This document shows, piece by piece, positions 47,439 through 58,524 of a DNA stretch of 64,000 nucleotides (within the stretch, counting starts at the first letter, position 1; each line of letters opens with the position of its first letter). A model generated the notes under the pieces. That model was given only the letters and a program-made list of their open reading frames with translations. It made no database searches and had not been told where the DNA came from. Position numbers and translations under genes: made by a program. This DNA is from Pseudomonas sp. ACM7. Its GTDB lineage: Bacteria; Pseudomonadota; Gammaproteobacteria; Pseudomonadales; Pseudomonadaceae. The stretch is from positions 1,305,336-1,369,335 of the forward strand of contig NZ_CP024866.1 in assembly GCF_004136015.1 (NCBI RefSeq). Reading direction: 5' to 3'.

Positions 47439-49336
47439 ATGAAATGCGACTCCACTCTCTATCGCGCCGCGCCGCCATCACTCGCCGTGAAACCCCGTCT
47501 GATTCGCCATCTGTTCCTGCCGCCGCTGGTCATCGCCCTGATGATCGGATTGGGTTACCTCGGCTTCTGGGTCAGTGAACACTACGGGATCCGCAGCCTC
47601 AGCGAGAACGGCCAGCGTCAGCTGGAACTGCACGCCCGCGCCGTCGAGAGCGAGATCAGCAAGTACACCTACCTGCCCAGCCTGCTGGAACTCGAATCCA
47701 GCGTTTCGAAGCTGTTGGCCGACCCGTCACCGGAACACCGGCAGACGGTCAATGAATACCTCGAAGGCCTGAACCGGCGCAGCCGCAGTCGGGCTATCTA
47801 TGTGATGGATACCACCGGCCGTGTCATGGCCACCAGTAACTGGCGCGATGTCGACAGTTACCTGGGCGAAGACCTGTCCTTCCGCGCCTATTTCCAGAAT
47901 GCCGTGCGCGGCCAGCCGGGGCGCTTCTATGGCATCGGCAGCACCAACGGCGAGCCCGGTTATTACCTGGCTCATGGCCTGGAAGAACACGGCAAGATTA
48001 TTGGCGTCGCAGTGGTCAAGGTCCGCCTCGAAGCCATGGAAGAACGCTGGCAGCGCGCACGGCTGGAAGCTTTCGTCAGCGACGAGAACGGCATCATCAT
48101 TCTTTCCAGCGATCCGGCACGGCGCCTGAAATCGGTTGTGCCGCTGAGCGACGAGACCAAGGAAAAACTGGCCCGCAGCCTTCAGTACTACTGGTTCCCA
48201 CTGAATGAACTGCAACCGCTGGCCCGTGAACGACTGGCCGAAGGCGAGGAAAAACTCACCTTCCCCGCCAACAGCGAAGTGGAATCAGATGAAGAGGACA
48301 TCAGCTACCTCTCGCAAACCCGGCCATTGAGCGATACCCCGTGGAATTTCACCCTGCTCACCCCCCTGCAGGATTTGCGGCGCGAAGCGATCAATCAGGG
48401 GATTCTGGTGGCGGTGGCGTTTGCCCTGGTGGCGTTCCTGCTGATCGCCTGGAACGAGCGGCGCAAGGTCATTGCCACGCGCCTGGCCGCCCGGGAAGCC
48501 TTGCAGGAAGCCAACAATCAACTGGAGCGTCGGATTACCGAACGCACCACTGATCTGCGCGCCAGCAACGAACAGCTCAAGGGTCAGATCCGCGAACGGC
48601 GTCTGGCCGAAGAGACGCTACGCCGCGCCCAGGATGAACTGGTGCAGGCGGGTAAACTTGCGGCCATCGGCCAGATGTCCACCAGCATCGCCCACGAATT
48701 GAACCAGCCACTGGCGGCGCTGCGGACCTTGTCCGGCAACACCGTGCGTTTTCTGGAACGCGGTCAACTGGACGTTGCCTGCACCAACCTCAAGACCATC
48801 AACGAATTGATCGACCGCATGGGCCGGATCACCGCCAGCCTGCGTTCGTTCGCTCGCCGCGGTGACGACAAAGGTCAGGCCAGCCTCGGCAAAGCGGTGG
48901 ATGCAGCCTTGCAGCTGCTCGGTGGTCGCGTGGAAAGCGCGCATCTGCAACTGCACCGAGACTTCGCCGATCTGCAGGTACAGATCGACCAGACCCGTCT
49001 GGAGCAGATTCTGGTCAACCTGATCGGCAACGCCCTAGACGCCATGCAGGCACAGCCGCTGCCAGAACTGTGGCTCGAAGGCGAAGAGTTCGATGGCAAA
49101 TATCGCCTTCGTGTACGCGACAACGGCCACGGCATCGACGCCGAAGCGCGCAAGCATTTGTTCGAACCGTTCTTCACCACCAAACCCGGCGAACAGGGCC
49201 TGGGCCTCGGCCTGACCCTTTCTGCCAGCCTGGCCGCCGCCACCGGCGGGCACTTGGGTGTCGAGCACCCGGCCAGCGGTGGTACCACCTTCGTCCTCAG
49301 TTTACCGTTGGTAAGCCCCACTCACGCCGAGCCAAT

Positions 49337-49340
<4 letters not shown>
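47439..49340 (+). CDS. aauS: Sensor histidine kinase AauS (DctB type)
   Basis: A 633-residue membrane kinase. TM1 (about residues 28-48), a large periplasmic double-PAS sensor region (50-310, with YVMDTTGRVMATSNW and RFYGIGSTNGEPGYYLAHGL), TM2 (about 315-335), a coiled coil (EALQEANNQLERRITERT), H419 in SIAHELNQPLAALR, and an ATPase domain (DNGHGI, GLGLGL). This is the DctB layout for dicarboxylate or acidic amino-acid sensing. The ATG at 47439 has AAGG 8 bases upstream. It overlaps aauR by 4 bp. Confidence 0.93.
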
Positions 49341-50664
<1,324 letters not shown>

Positions 50665-50665
<1 letters not shown>

Positions 50666-51003
50666 TGGACCTGATTCTCAAAGCAACCTTGGGCGCGGCC
50701 GTGGTGGTGATCCTCGCCGCGCTGGCCAAGACCAAAAACTATTACATCGCCGGATTGGTGCCGCTGTTTCCGACCTTTGCGTTGATTGCTCATTACATCG
50801 TCGGCAAGGGCCGTTCGCTGGAGGATTTGAAGACCACCATCGTGTTTGGGATGTGGTCGATCATTCCTTACTTCATCTACCTGGCGACGTTGTATGTGAT
50901 GGTGGACCGGATGCGGCTGGAGGCTTCGCTCGCTGTAGCGGCGGTGGCTTGGTTGATGGCGGCGACGGTGCTGGTCAGCGTTTGGGTGCGCCTTCACGGC
51001 TGA
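50665..51003 (+). CDS. glpM: GlpM family membrane protein
   Basis: A 112-residue protein with four hydrophobic helices (ILKATLGAAVVVILAALA; YYIAGLVPLFPTFALIAHYI; MWSIIPYFIYLATLYVMV; LEASLAVAAVAWLMAATVLV). It matches GlpM, named in P. aeruginosa from its place after glpD and its effect on alginate. Here it lies 10 kb from glpD, sharing one base with the aauR stop, so it is now attached to a different operon. Molecular role unknown. Confidence 0.85.
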
Positions 51004-51030
51004 GATTTTTGATCCTGCCCGAAACCCGCC

Positions 51031-51176
51031 TGTAGCAGCTGCCGAGCCTGCGAGGCTGCGTTCGGCTGCGTAGCAGTCGTAATCCGATCAATGCCGTTTT
51101 CCTGAAAGAACACGGTGGCAAGTTTTGCGACTGCTTCGCAGCCGAACGCAGCCTCGCAGGCTCGGCAACTGCTACA
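51031..51176. repeat. Long inverted repeat, REP-like family 3
   Basis: Arms beginning TGTAGCAGCTGCCGAGCCTG and running on through CGAGGCTGCGTTCGGCTGCG pair with their inverse ending in GGCTCGGCAACTGCTACA. Same family as 12993-13122. It lies between the convergent glpM and DsbA-like genes. Confidence 0.85.
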
Positions 51177-51189
51177 AGTTTTGTGGGAA

Positions 51190-51855
51190 TCAGCTGACCG
51201 TCCCGCCCTTCGCTTCACTCATGATCTGCCGAATCGCCCCGACAAACGTCTCCACTGGCTGACCGCCAGTGACGGCGTACTGCCCGTTGAAAACAACGGT
51301 CGGCACCGAACTCACCCCGCGCGATAGCCACAGCTGCTCTTCCTCGCGAACTTCTTTGGCGAATTCATCCGACGCCAGTATCGCCTCGGCCCGCTGCCGA
51401 TCCAGGCCAACGCTTTGAGCGATCTGCGCCAATTGCCCATGGTCGGACGGATTGCCGCCCTCGGTGAAATACAACTTGAACAGCGCCTCTTTCAGATTGA
51501 ACTGCAACCCCTCCAGTCCCGCCCAGAACAGCAAGCGGTGGGCGTCGAAGGTGTTGTAGATGCGACTGTTGCCGTCCGTGCGAAACGCAAACCCGACCTC
51601 GGCGCCACGCGCGCGGATCATCTCGCGATTCTTCTGGGATTGCTCGGGCGTCGAGCCGTACTTCTCGGTGATGTGTTCGGTGATGTTCTGCCCTTCCGGG
51701 CCCATCTTCGGGTTCAATTCGAACGGCTGGAAACGGATCTCGGCCTGCACCTCGTCGCCCAGCAAATCCAGGGCTCGGGTCAGGCCGTAAAGGCCGACGA
51801 CGCACCAGGGGCAGGACACGTCGCTGACGAAATCGATTTTCAGGGGGGCACTCAT
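51190..51855 (-). CDS. DsbA-family oxidoreductase, FrnE-like
   Basis: A 221-residue thioredoxin-fold protein with the active site SCPWC (C15, C18), a helical insert and cis-Pro region [19 protein letters not shown]. It has no signal peptide, so it is the cytoplasmic FrnE/2-hydroxychromene-isomerase-like branch, linked in some bacteria to oxidative-stress tolerance. The ATG at 51855 has GAGG upstream; the upstream open frame runs through a REP element and is not coding. Confidence 0.93.
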   Translation of the reverse strand: MSAPLKIDFVSDVSCPWCVVGLYGLTRALDLLGDEVQAEIRFQPFELNPKMGPEGQNITEHITEKYGSTPEQSQKNREMIRARGAEVGFAFRTDGNSRIYNTFDAHRLLFWAGLEGLQFNLKEALFKLYFTEGGNPSDHGQLAQIAQSVGLDRQRAEAILASDEFAKEVREEEQLWLSRGVSSVPTVVFNGQYAVTGGQPVETFVGAIRQIMSEAKGGTVS

Positions 51856-51940
51856 CACACACCTCGCAGACTGGAACGCGCCGGAAAGTTCGAACGATAC
51901 ACCCGACGAGACCGAGGTGGCAGCCGTTCCACTAATCCCT

Positions 51941-52030
51941 TGTGGGAGCGGGCTTGCTCGCGAAGGCATCGTGTCAGTCGCCATCTGCTTGACTGATACA
52001 CCGCTTTCGCGAGCAAGCCCGCTCCCACAT
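51941..52030. repeat. REP doublet (REPIN), family 1
   Basis: Inverted TGTGGGAGCGGGCTTGCTCG cores. Unusually it lies upstream of the DsbA-like gene (86 bp) and directly after the hydrolase gene on the same strand. Confidence 0.92.
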
Positions 52031-52042
52031 CTGGATTGGGGA

Positions 52043-53062
52043 TTACAGGAGATTCGGGGTTGCCACCGGATCAATCTGCGCCCAATGCGAGGTGTCTTCG
52101 CGGTGGGCCTGCAAGTACGGCAACACCGCCGCCAGCAACGGCGCCTTGAACGCCTCCTGGAAACGATGCGCCAACCCCGGAATCAACTTCAGCTGACTGC
52201 CGCGGATATGCGCCGCCAGGTGCACACCGTGCATGACCGGCAGCAACGGATCAGCAGTGCCGTGAACCACCAGCGTCGGAACGCGCAGTTGATTGAGCAG
52301 CGCCACACGACTGCGCTCGGCGAGGATCGCCATGATCTGGCGCTTCACGCCTTCGGGGTTGAACGCACGGTCATAAGAGAGCGCCGCCTGATGCAGCAGC
52401 CCCTGTCGATCATCGCTCACCGTCGGGCTGCCTAGCGCCGCCAGCAAATCGGCTTGCTGCTCCAGCGCCACTTCGCGATTGGGCGCCCCACGACGCGACA
52501 ACAGTTGCACCAACGCCGTACTCGGCGCCGGCAAGCCTTCGGCTCCGGAACTGGTCATGATCAGGGTCAGGCTCTCGACCCGTTGCGGCGCCATCGCTGC
52601 CATGTGCTGGGCAATCATCCCGCCCATGCTCGCGCCCAACACGTGGAATTGCTCGACATGCAACGCATCCATCAAGCCAAAAGCATCGTCAGCCATATCG
52701 GTCAGGGTGTATGGCGCCGACACCGGCAAACCCAGTTTGAAGCGCAGCACTTCGAAGGTCAGGTTCGCGTCGACGGGCGTTTGCCGCCAGGTCGAGAGAC
52801 CGACATCGCGATTGTCATAGCGAATGACCCGAAAACCCTGCTGACACAGCGCGACCACCACCTCATCCGGCCAGTGAATCAACTGCCCACCCAGGCCCAT
52901 CACCAGCAACAACGCAGGGTCCGACGCACGGCCGATACTCTGGTACGCCAGGCTCACCTGTGCCAGATCGACCCGCTCGGTCGGAACATTGATATCGCAA
53001 CGAGACGCCGCCAAGGACGGCAGGCCGAACAACAGCGCGGCCAGGAAAAAGAAAACACGCAT
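52043..53062 (-). CDS. Exported alpha/beta hydrolase
   Basis: A 339-residue alpha/beta-hydrolase with a signal peptide ([19 protein letters not shown]). The nucleophile elbow is GASMGG, with the oxyanion segment [13 protein letters not shown]; the acid is probably in [10 protein letters not shown] and the catalytic His in PGLAHRF. Two early cysteines may form a disulfide. The ATG at 53062 is preferred because it opens the signal peptide; a longer frame to 53131 exists. Similar to esterase/haloperoxidase-like proteins; substrate unknown. Divergent from the giant gene next door. Confidence 0.88.
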   Translation of the reverse strand: MRVFFFLAALLFGLPSLAASRCDINVPTERVDLAQVSLAYQSIGRASDPALLLVMGLGGQLIHWPDEVVVALCQQGFRVIRYDNRDVGLSTWRQTPVDANLTFEVLRFKLGLPVSAPYTLTDMADDAFGLMDALHVEQFHVLGASMGGMIAQHMAAMAPQRVESLTLIMTSSGAEGLPAPSTALVQLLSRRGAPNREVALEQQADLLAALGSPTVSDDRQGLLHQAALSYDRAFNPEGVKRQIMAILAERSRVALLNQLRVPTLVVHGTADPLLPVMHGVHLAAHIRGSQLKLIPGLAHRFQEAFKAPLLAAVLPYLQAHREDTSHWAQIDPVATPNLL

Positions 53063-53267
53063 GAAAAACACCGAAACGCAGAACTCCAGTAGAGCGCGAT
53101 TCTGATGAAGTTTGATCAAGCGCGCTGCCACAGTTGCGTGACAGTTTCATGAATATCGCCCAATGGTCGACGCGATAACTATGTAGTGCCATGGACGGTC
53201 GCGGATTTCTTTTAATGGCGCTCTTCAAGAGCGGATACACCGCTCCCCTGCACAGAGACACGTTGCC

Positions 53268-56200
53268 ATGAATGAAAGTGCGTTCAGCCCCCTGCCCGTC
53301 TCCCCGCCGGTCGTGATACCGGCCCATCCGCCCCTGAAAGATAACTCCGATGAAAGCCTGTTGCTGAGTGCCTCGGCGCGCTGGCGCGACAGCAGCCAGG
53401 GTTTGCAAGCGTTGTTCGCCGCCGCACCGTTGAGAAGCCACCGCACTGAACCATCGCTCAACGAACGCTGGAATGCCTATTGGGACGCCCGAGCACCCGG
53501 TACGCCGGTGGCGCGGCGCGAGCGGGCGGGTCAGTTGTACCGCAGTCATTTTGAGGCCGCCGCACAAGTGGCGTTCGCTCGCAGAACCCTCAGCGCCGAG
53601 CAGTTGAAGCCGCTGTTGTTGATCATGGACCCTCCCGCCTCGGGCCTGATCCTGGACAATCGGCCTATCCAGACAGAGCAGTTGACCCTGGTGTTGAGCG
53701 ACAGCGGTACCCTGAAACTCCCCGCCGCCTGGGTCATCAGCGTGGGTGATCGGCAACCCACCATGCAGTTGCTGTATCTACCTTGCCGGCCTGTTCCCAT
53801 TCAGGTCTTCACTCAGCGCAGCGACATGGAAGACTGGCTGTCGCGACAATCTCTCATCCCCCAAGGCCTGCCCGACGATAAAATCCGCTTTGAATACACG
53901 GCCAACACTCAACCGCTGAAGGCGGGCATCAGCGCTCTGCTTTTAAACCCACCGCATTCGAGCGCAACCTTTTTCGCCGTGCCACCCGGTCTTGATAACC
54001 CGATATCAATCGAAAGCATTGTCGATGAAGACGAACCACCGCCGTTCGGCAGCCTGTATGCCGATATTCCGTGGTCGCAGCGGCAGGTCTCGCTGAACAG
54101 GCAGCGCGATGCACTCGAAACGCTATTGGGGGATGAATTCGAAAGCGACCGTCAACAGCCATTCAAAGCGGCACTGAAGGCGCTGGAGACGGCAGAGCAA
54201 GTCGCCGACAAGGCCGCAACCGCCCTGCTTTACAGGTCGCGTATCTTCGACTTTACGACTATCAACCGTGAGTTCAGCGCGCTGTATCTGGCGCACATGG
54301 ATGGTCTGCGCGCCGAGGCCCAGCTCCAATTGGCCCTGAAACAGATCAGCAGCGACGAATTCAGCTTGCTTAAAGCAGTATTGGACACACCGCGTGCGGC
54401 CGATCGTGATGCCACTATCACCGCTGCCAGCCTGACACTGTCAATGACCGAGCATACCGGCAAAGTCACGACCCAGGCGCTCAACGGCCCTTTCGTCATC
54501 ACCCGGGCGCTGCTCGACGCCGCATCGCCACACAGCCTTTTGCTGTACTGGCCCGGCGCTGGCGGCGGCTTGCAACGGTTCGCCAACCGCACAGAGCTGG
54601 AGCGACAGATGTTCAAGATCCAGGACCGGGACAACGTTCTGGCCTTGCAGCTAAAAAAAATAAGTACCGACCCCCTGCTCTATAGTCTCAACAAACAGAC
54701 CACCGACTTTGAAGAGAAGGCAGGGGAAATACGTCAGCGCCAGACCGATACGACCAATCAACTGGAAGCACTGCGCAAGCACGCCCTCGCCGGTTTACAG
54801 GTCCCGGGGCATGCAGCCAGAAGCCTGGCGTTCTCGCACCTGTTGGAGCAAAACCGCAGTGCCACGCTGTACACCCGCAAGCCCGAATGGCTCACCCAAT
54901 TGTCTGTGGCCGACCGCGTTGAACTCAAGGCCCTGATCGAGTCGTACATTGTGGCGATGCGTCGCAGCCACACACAGCTGGAACTCGCCCTGACGCCTCG
55001 CGATGACTTCACCCGGCAACACTTACAGGCCCGCCTGCGAAAGGACTTTTCGATCCAGGGTCATTTTGACGTGCAACTTGACCTGCCGGATTCCGTCACT
55101 CTGCAAAAGCAACTGACCGACGGTGCCGCCCCGGGAACCCCGCAGAAACTCGTCGCGGTACCCAGCAAGGCACGCAGCAAGATGTCACTCGAAGAACTGG
55201 CCCAAACCAATATCGACAACACCCCGTCGATGCAGCTCGAGCCCCTGTCACTGCGACTGGACGCCATGCGCGTCGAAGTCACCGCAGCAGACACTGCCGA
55301 GCGTCAGGCGCTTGCCAACGGCATCACACTGCGCTACCTGCGCAAGACCCTGCCCGAGCTTGACCTGCCCAAAGCCTATGAACAGTTGATCCGCGACGCA
55401 TTCACCGGCTCGGCAACCGAATCTGCCTTCGCGAGGGAACACCTGCGCGAATGCCTGATCGAGCCCTGGCGCTTGATGCTCAAGTTGCAGGGGGAATCCG
55501 CGCGACTGCAGAAACAAATCAGCCACGACGAATTGCAGGTGTTGCTCATCGCCATCGACGCCAACACCCAGGAAGCCTGGCGCGCTGATCGCAAGCGCAT
55601 CGCGATTCTGCCGGCCTACCTGAGTGCCGGCGGAAAAGACACCCACAATCAAGGCCCCACCACGTTGTCCGGGGTGACCTTCATTGAAGAGCAAATCAGC
55701 GGGATGACGTTGCTCTATCTGCCCGACAGTCCCGACGGCCAGTTCCTGCGGAGCTACACCACCCTGGAATCGGCGCGCAAGGCGTTGTTCAACCTGTGTC
55801 TGCGTAGCGAAATGGTCAGTTACCTGGCGGGCCGGGCCTTGCAGGGTAATGTGCAGGCCCATACCAGTCGCATCGATCAGGCCGTGCTCAAACATTTCGA
55901 CGCCATGATCGGGGTGGGGCTGCCCTGGCCGAAAACAACGTCACTGGCGGAGCACCTGCTCAATGCCCATATGGGACGCCTGATCGAAGCGCATCGCGGA
56001 ACCTCCCGTTCCAACGATGCCTTGTACCTGGAGCGCTACGCGCTCAGTGGTCCGAGGGCGTTCAATTACATGAAGATGGCGTTGGGCGTGGTGCCCTTTG
56101 TCGGCACGGCCATCGCTTTATACGATGCCTGGACCAGTGCCAACCGGGCAGTCGCGGCACTATTGCGCGGTGAAGTCGGCGATGGGTTGGCGGAGATTGA

Positions 56201-58481
56201 ATCGGTACTGCTGTCATTGATCGATGCCGCCATGGACATTCTTCCAGGCGTTGCCGCAGGCTCCGGTTCAGCCAAGGGTGCTCGCTCACTGACACGGCTT
56301 CGTCAAACGGCAGCAATGGGCAAAAGCACGGGAGCGTTGCAAGGGCGCACAAAACGTCAAGCACAGCACGGTTTCCAGCGCTTCGCCGGTTACGATTACG
56401 AAAAGCCGATCTCCCTGACAGGCCTGCAACCAGCCACCCATGGCATTTACCGCAATATCTACCGTCACGCCGACGGCGACTTTATCGTTCGCCAGGGACG
56501 CATCTTTCAGGTTGAACGCAGCACGGATTCACGAAACTGGCGACTGAGCGGCACTCGTCAAAAAACCTATAAACAACCCATCGGCCTTGATGAAGCAGGG
56601 CGTTGGGACACTTACTTCGGTGTCTACGGGGTGACCTTCGAGGGCGGCGGGCTCGGCGGCGGCGGTGCGCTCGGGCATCTGGCGGATACCCTTGATCCGC
56701 TCTGGCCTGCCGCCATTCGCCAACGCCTGCCGCGATGGTGGGCCGATCAGGCTTTTCGCCGAAATCACGCACTGACCGAAGCGGCCGACGACTTTGCCCC
56801 GCAACTCGATACCCGGATTGCGCGTACCAACGCCGCCATTGAACAGTACAATGCCAGCGCCGTAGAGCACCGTCCGACACTGATACCGGCTACCGAAGCT
56901 GCGTGTATCGGCGACATTGAACTGGCCAGCAGACACTACCAGACACTGGTTGATCTGTTACCCCTGACCCATGGCAACAAAAGGCGCGTGCTCAGGGAAA
57001 TGCAGAGCCATGACGCCCTGCTGATCACTGATCGGTACAAGCAACGGGTGTTCTTGGCCAATCATCGGGCCGATCAGATGCTCGACAGGATCGACGATTT
57101 CATCGACCGTCTGGACGCACTGCCGGACACTGCGCTCAGCGAGCGCTTCCGTATTCTGCAAGACGTCAGAAAGGTGCGTGTGGATTTCATGCACGAGCTG
57201 GATCAAATCGAGGCCGCGATGCGCGATCTCAACCTGTGGTACGAGCGCATAACAGTCAGCACCCAAAAGGCACAACTGAGCTCCGAAGTCATGATGTTGA
57301 ACGGGCGGCTCAGCGAGACCAATCTGCTCTACTTGAGAACCGGCCACCGGCTGGAAATCGTCAAACGCTTTGACACAACCCAAGATATCTCCTGGTTCTA
57401 TCTGCAAGGACAGGCAGAGAATCTGCGGGCCAAAGTCGATCGCTCCTTGTTCACTCAATACAGCTTGCCGGAAGTCACCGCCACCAGAGCCCAGCGCAAT
57501 CAGATATTGCAGGAGTGCCTCGATCTTTACGGGCAGTTTCGCCGCAATATGAATGTCTGGACCACCAGCTACCCACAGCACTTCCATCTGCACACCGTGC
57601 CGCCCCTGCTGGAGGGTATCGAAAAAATGGCCGAACGGGCGCGCAAGGCCATCGATCAGCCGGCTCCCGCTTCCCCTGCCGGGCAACGCAGCAAAAAGGT
57701 GTTCACCACCGAAGACGATCAATTGCTGATTGGGGTGGAACGCTGGGAACCGACGACCCAAAAACGGCAATACTCCCTGACAGGACAGGGCGGATTCGAG
57801 GAGGTTTGGGAACAAGGTTCAAACGGCAAATTTCGCCTGCTGAACCCGCCGCAAAAGGCAACTCGCCCTGTTCAAAGGGACCTTGGCTCCCTGGTCGAAG
57901 ATGCCCGCAGCCGACTGCAATCGCAGCAGACGTACGAGGCCAAGGTTCAAGCCTATGCGGGTCAAGGCATGCTCCCGGTCGATCTGGAGCACATGATGGT
58001 CAGTGAGGCCAGCGAGTTGACCCGGCGCGCCCTTCCCATCGAGGAAATTGCTCCACAGCACACCATCATCCAGCAACTGCGCGACAAGGCCGCCGAACTC
58101 ACCACCCGCGGACGTGAAATGCGTACTCGGCAGTCGTTGAGTACCAAAAAACCTACCGATGGAATGCTCGACGACCTGGTCGGCCAACACGTCTTGGAGA
58201 TACGCAAAACGAGCCCAATGAAAAACCTGGGTAAACGCCCTGACGGTCGAATCGATTACCTGCAGGAGTACGAAGTATGGGATCTGACTGCAACACCTCC
58301 CAAGGTGCTGTGGTATGCCCATTTCCACTATGCCAAGGCAGCACCTGCATTCGGTGCATTCGAGAAGGCTCATCTAAAACTGCCGGAACACCGATTTCTG
58401 ACCCACGCCGACAACGCCGCGCTTCCCTATGCCGATATCGGCAAACAATCAGCAGCACTCAAACATTTCGATCAGGTTTAG
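53268..58481 (+). CDS. Giant dermonecrotic-toxin-domain-like (DUF6543-type) protein
   Basis: A 1737-residue protein in one intact frame. No signal peptide is seen. Three copies of an LLYLP-type motif followed by an F-rich helical segment (about residues 168, 425 and 815) mark repeated DUF6543-like modules. A central hydrophobic pair (about 932-955, YMKMALGVVPFVGTAIALYDAW, and about 975-1000) resembles the membrane-insertion region of large pore-forming or Mcf-like toxins. The C-terminal 450 residues are helical with a final domain (YLQEYEVWDLT...HFHYAKAAPAFGAF...HLKLPEHRF). No secretion, activator or immunity gene is adjacent. A role as toxin or effector is inferred from family naming. Confidence 0.75.
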   Translation: MNESAFSPLPVSPPVVIPAHPPLKDNSDESLLLSASARWRDSSQGLQALFAAAPLRSHRTEPSLNERWNAYWDARAPGTPVARRERAGQLYRSHFEAAAQVAFARRTLSAEQLKPLLLIMDPPASGLILDNRPIQTEQLTLVLSDSGTLKLPAAWVISVGDRQPTMQLLYLPCRPVPIQVFTQRSDMEDWLSRQSLIPQGLPDDKIRFEYTANTQPLKAGISALLLNPPHSSATFFAVPPGLDNPISIESIVDEDEPPPFGSLYADIPWSQRQVSLNRQRDALETLLGDEFESDRQQPFKAALKALETAEQVADKAATALLYRSRIFDFTTINREFSALYLAHMDGLRAEAQLQLALKQISSDEFSLLKAVLDTPRAADRDATITAASLTLSMTEHTGKVTTQALNGPFVITRALLDAASPHSLLLYWPGAGGGLQRFANRTELERQMFKIQDRDNVLALQLKKISTDPLLYSLNKQTTDFEEKAGEIRQRQTDTTNQLEALRKHALAGLQVPGHAARSLAFSHLLEQNRSATLYTRKPEWLTQLSVADRVELKALIESYIVAMRRSHTQLELALTPRDDFTRQHLQARLRKDFSIQGHFDVQLDLPDSVTLQKQLTDGAAPGTPQKLVAVPSKARSKMSLEELAQTNIDNTPSMQLEPLSLRLDAMRVEVTAADTAERQALANGITLRYLRKTLPELDLPKAYEQLIRDAFTGSATESAFAREHLRECLIEPWRLMLKLQGESARLQKQISHDELQVLLIAIDANTQEAWRADRKRIAILPAYLSAGGKDTHNQGPTTLSGVTFIEEQISGMTLLYLPDSPDGQFLRSYTTLESARKALFNLCLRSEMVSYLAGRALQGNVQAHTSRIDQAVLKHFDAMIGVGLPWPKTTSLAEHLLNAHMGRLIEAHRGTSRSNDALYLERYALSGPRAFNYMKMALGVVPFVGTAIALYDAWTSANRAVAALLRGEVGDGLAEIESVLLSLIDAAMDILPGVAAGSGSAKGARSLTRLRQTAAMGKSTGALQGRTKRQAQHGFQRFAGYDYEKPISLTGLQPATHGIYRNIYRHADGDFIVRQGRIFQVERSTDSRNWRLSGTRQKTYKQPIGLDEAGRWDTYFGVYGVTFEGGGLGGGGALGHLADTLDPLWPAAIRQRLPRWWADQAFRRNHALTEAADDFAPQLDTRIARTNAAIEQYNASAVEHRPTLIPATEAACIGDIELASRHYQTLVDLLPLTHGNKRRVLREMQSHDALLITDRYKQRVFLANHRADQMLDRIDDFIDRLDALPDTALSERFRILQDVRKVRVDFMHELDQIEAAMRDLNLWYERITVSTQKAQLSSEVMMLNGRLSETNLLYLRTGHRLEIVKRFDTTQDISWFYLQGQAENLRAKVDRSLFTQYSLPEVTATRAQRNQILQECLDLYGQFRRNMNVWTTSYPQHFHLHTVPPLLEGIEKMAERARKAIDQPAPASPAGQRSKKVFTTEDDQLLIGVERWEPTTQKRQYSLTGQGGFEEVWEQGSNGKFRLLNPPQKATRPVQRDLGSLVEDARSRLQSQQTYEAKVQAYAGQGMLPVDLEHMMVSEASELTRRALPIEEIAPQHTIIQQLRDKAAELTTRGREMRTRQSLSTKKPTDGMLDDLVGQHVLEIRKTSPMKNLGKRPDGRIDYLQEYEVWDLTATPPKVLWYAHFHYAKAAPAFGAFEKAHLKLPEHRFLTHADNAALPYADIGKQSAALKHFDQV

Positions 58482-58486
58482 AACGT

Positions 58487-58517
58487 AAAACGGGAGCGGT
58501 TTGTCCGCTCCCGTTTT
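58487..58517. terminator. Bidirectional terminator between the giant gene and metE
   Basis: AAAACGGGAGCGG/CCGCTCCCGTTTT with a 5-nt loop, 6 bp after the giant gene's stop and 8 bp beyond the metE stop. Confidence 0.93.
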
Positions 58518-58524
58518 GGTTACT

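Noticed and set aside
51856-52074. Upstream extension of the DsbA-like frame
   Set aside because: It translates a REP element; the ATG at 51855 has a ribosome site and begins the thioredoxin fold.
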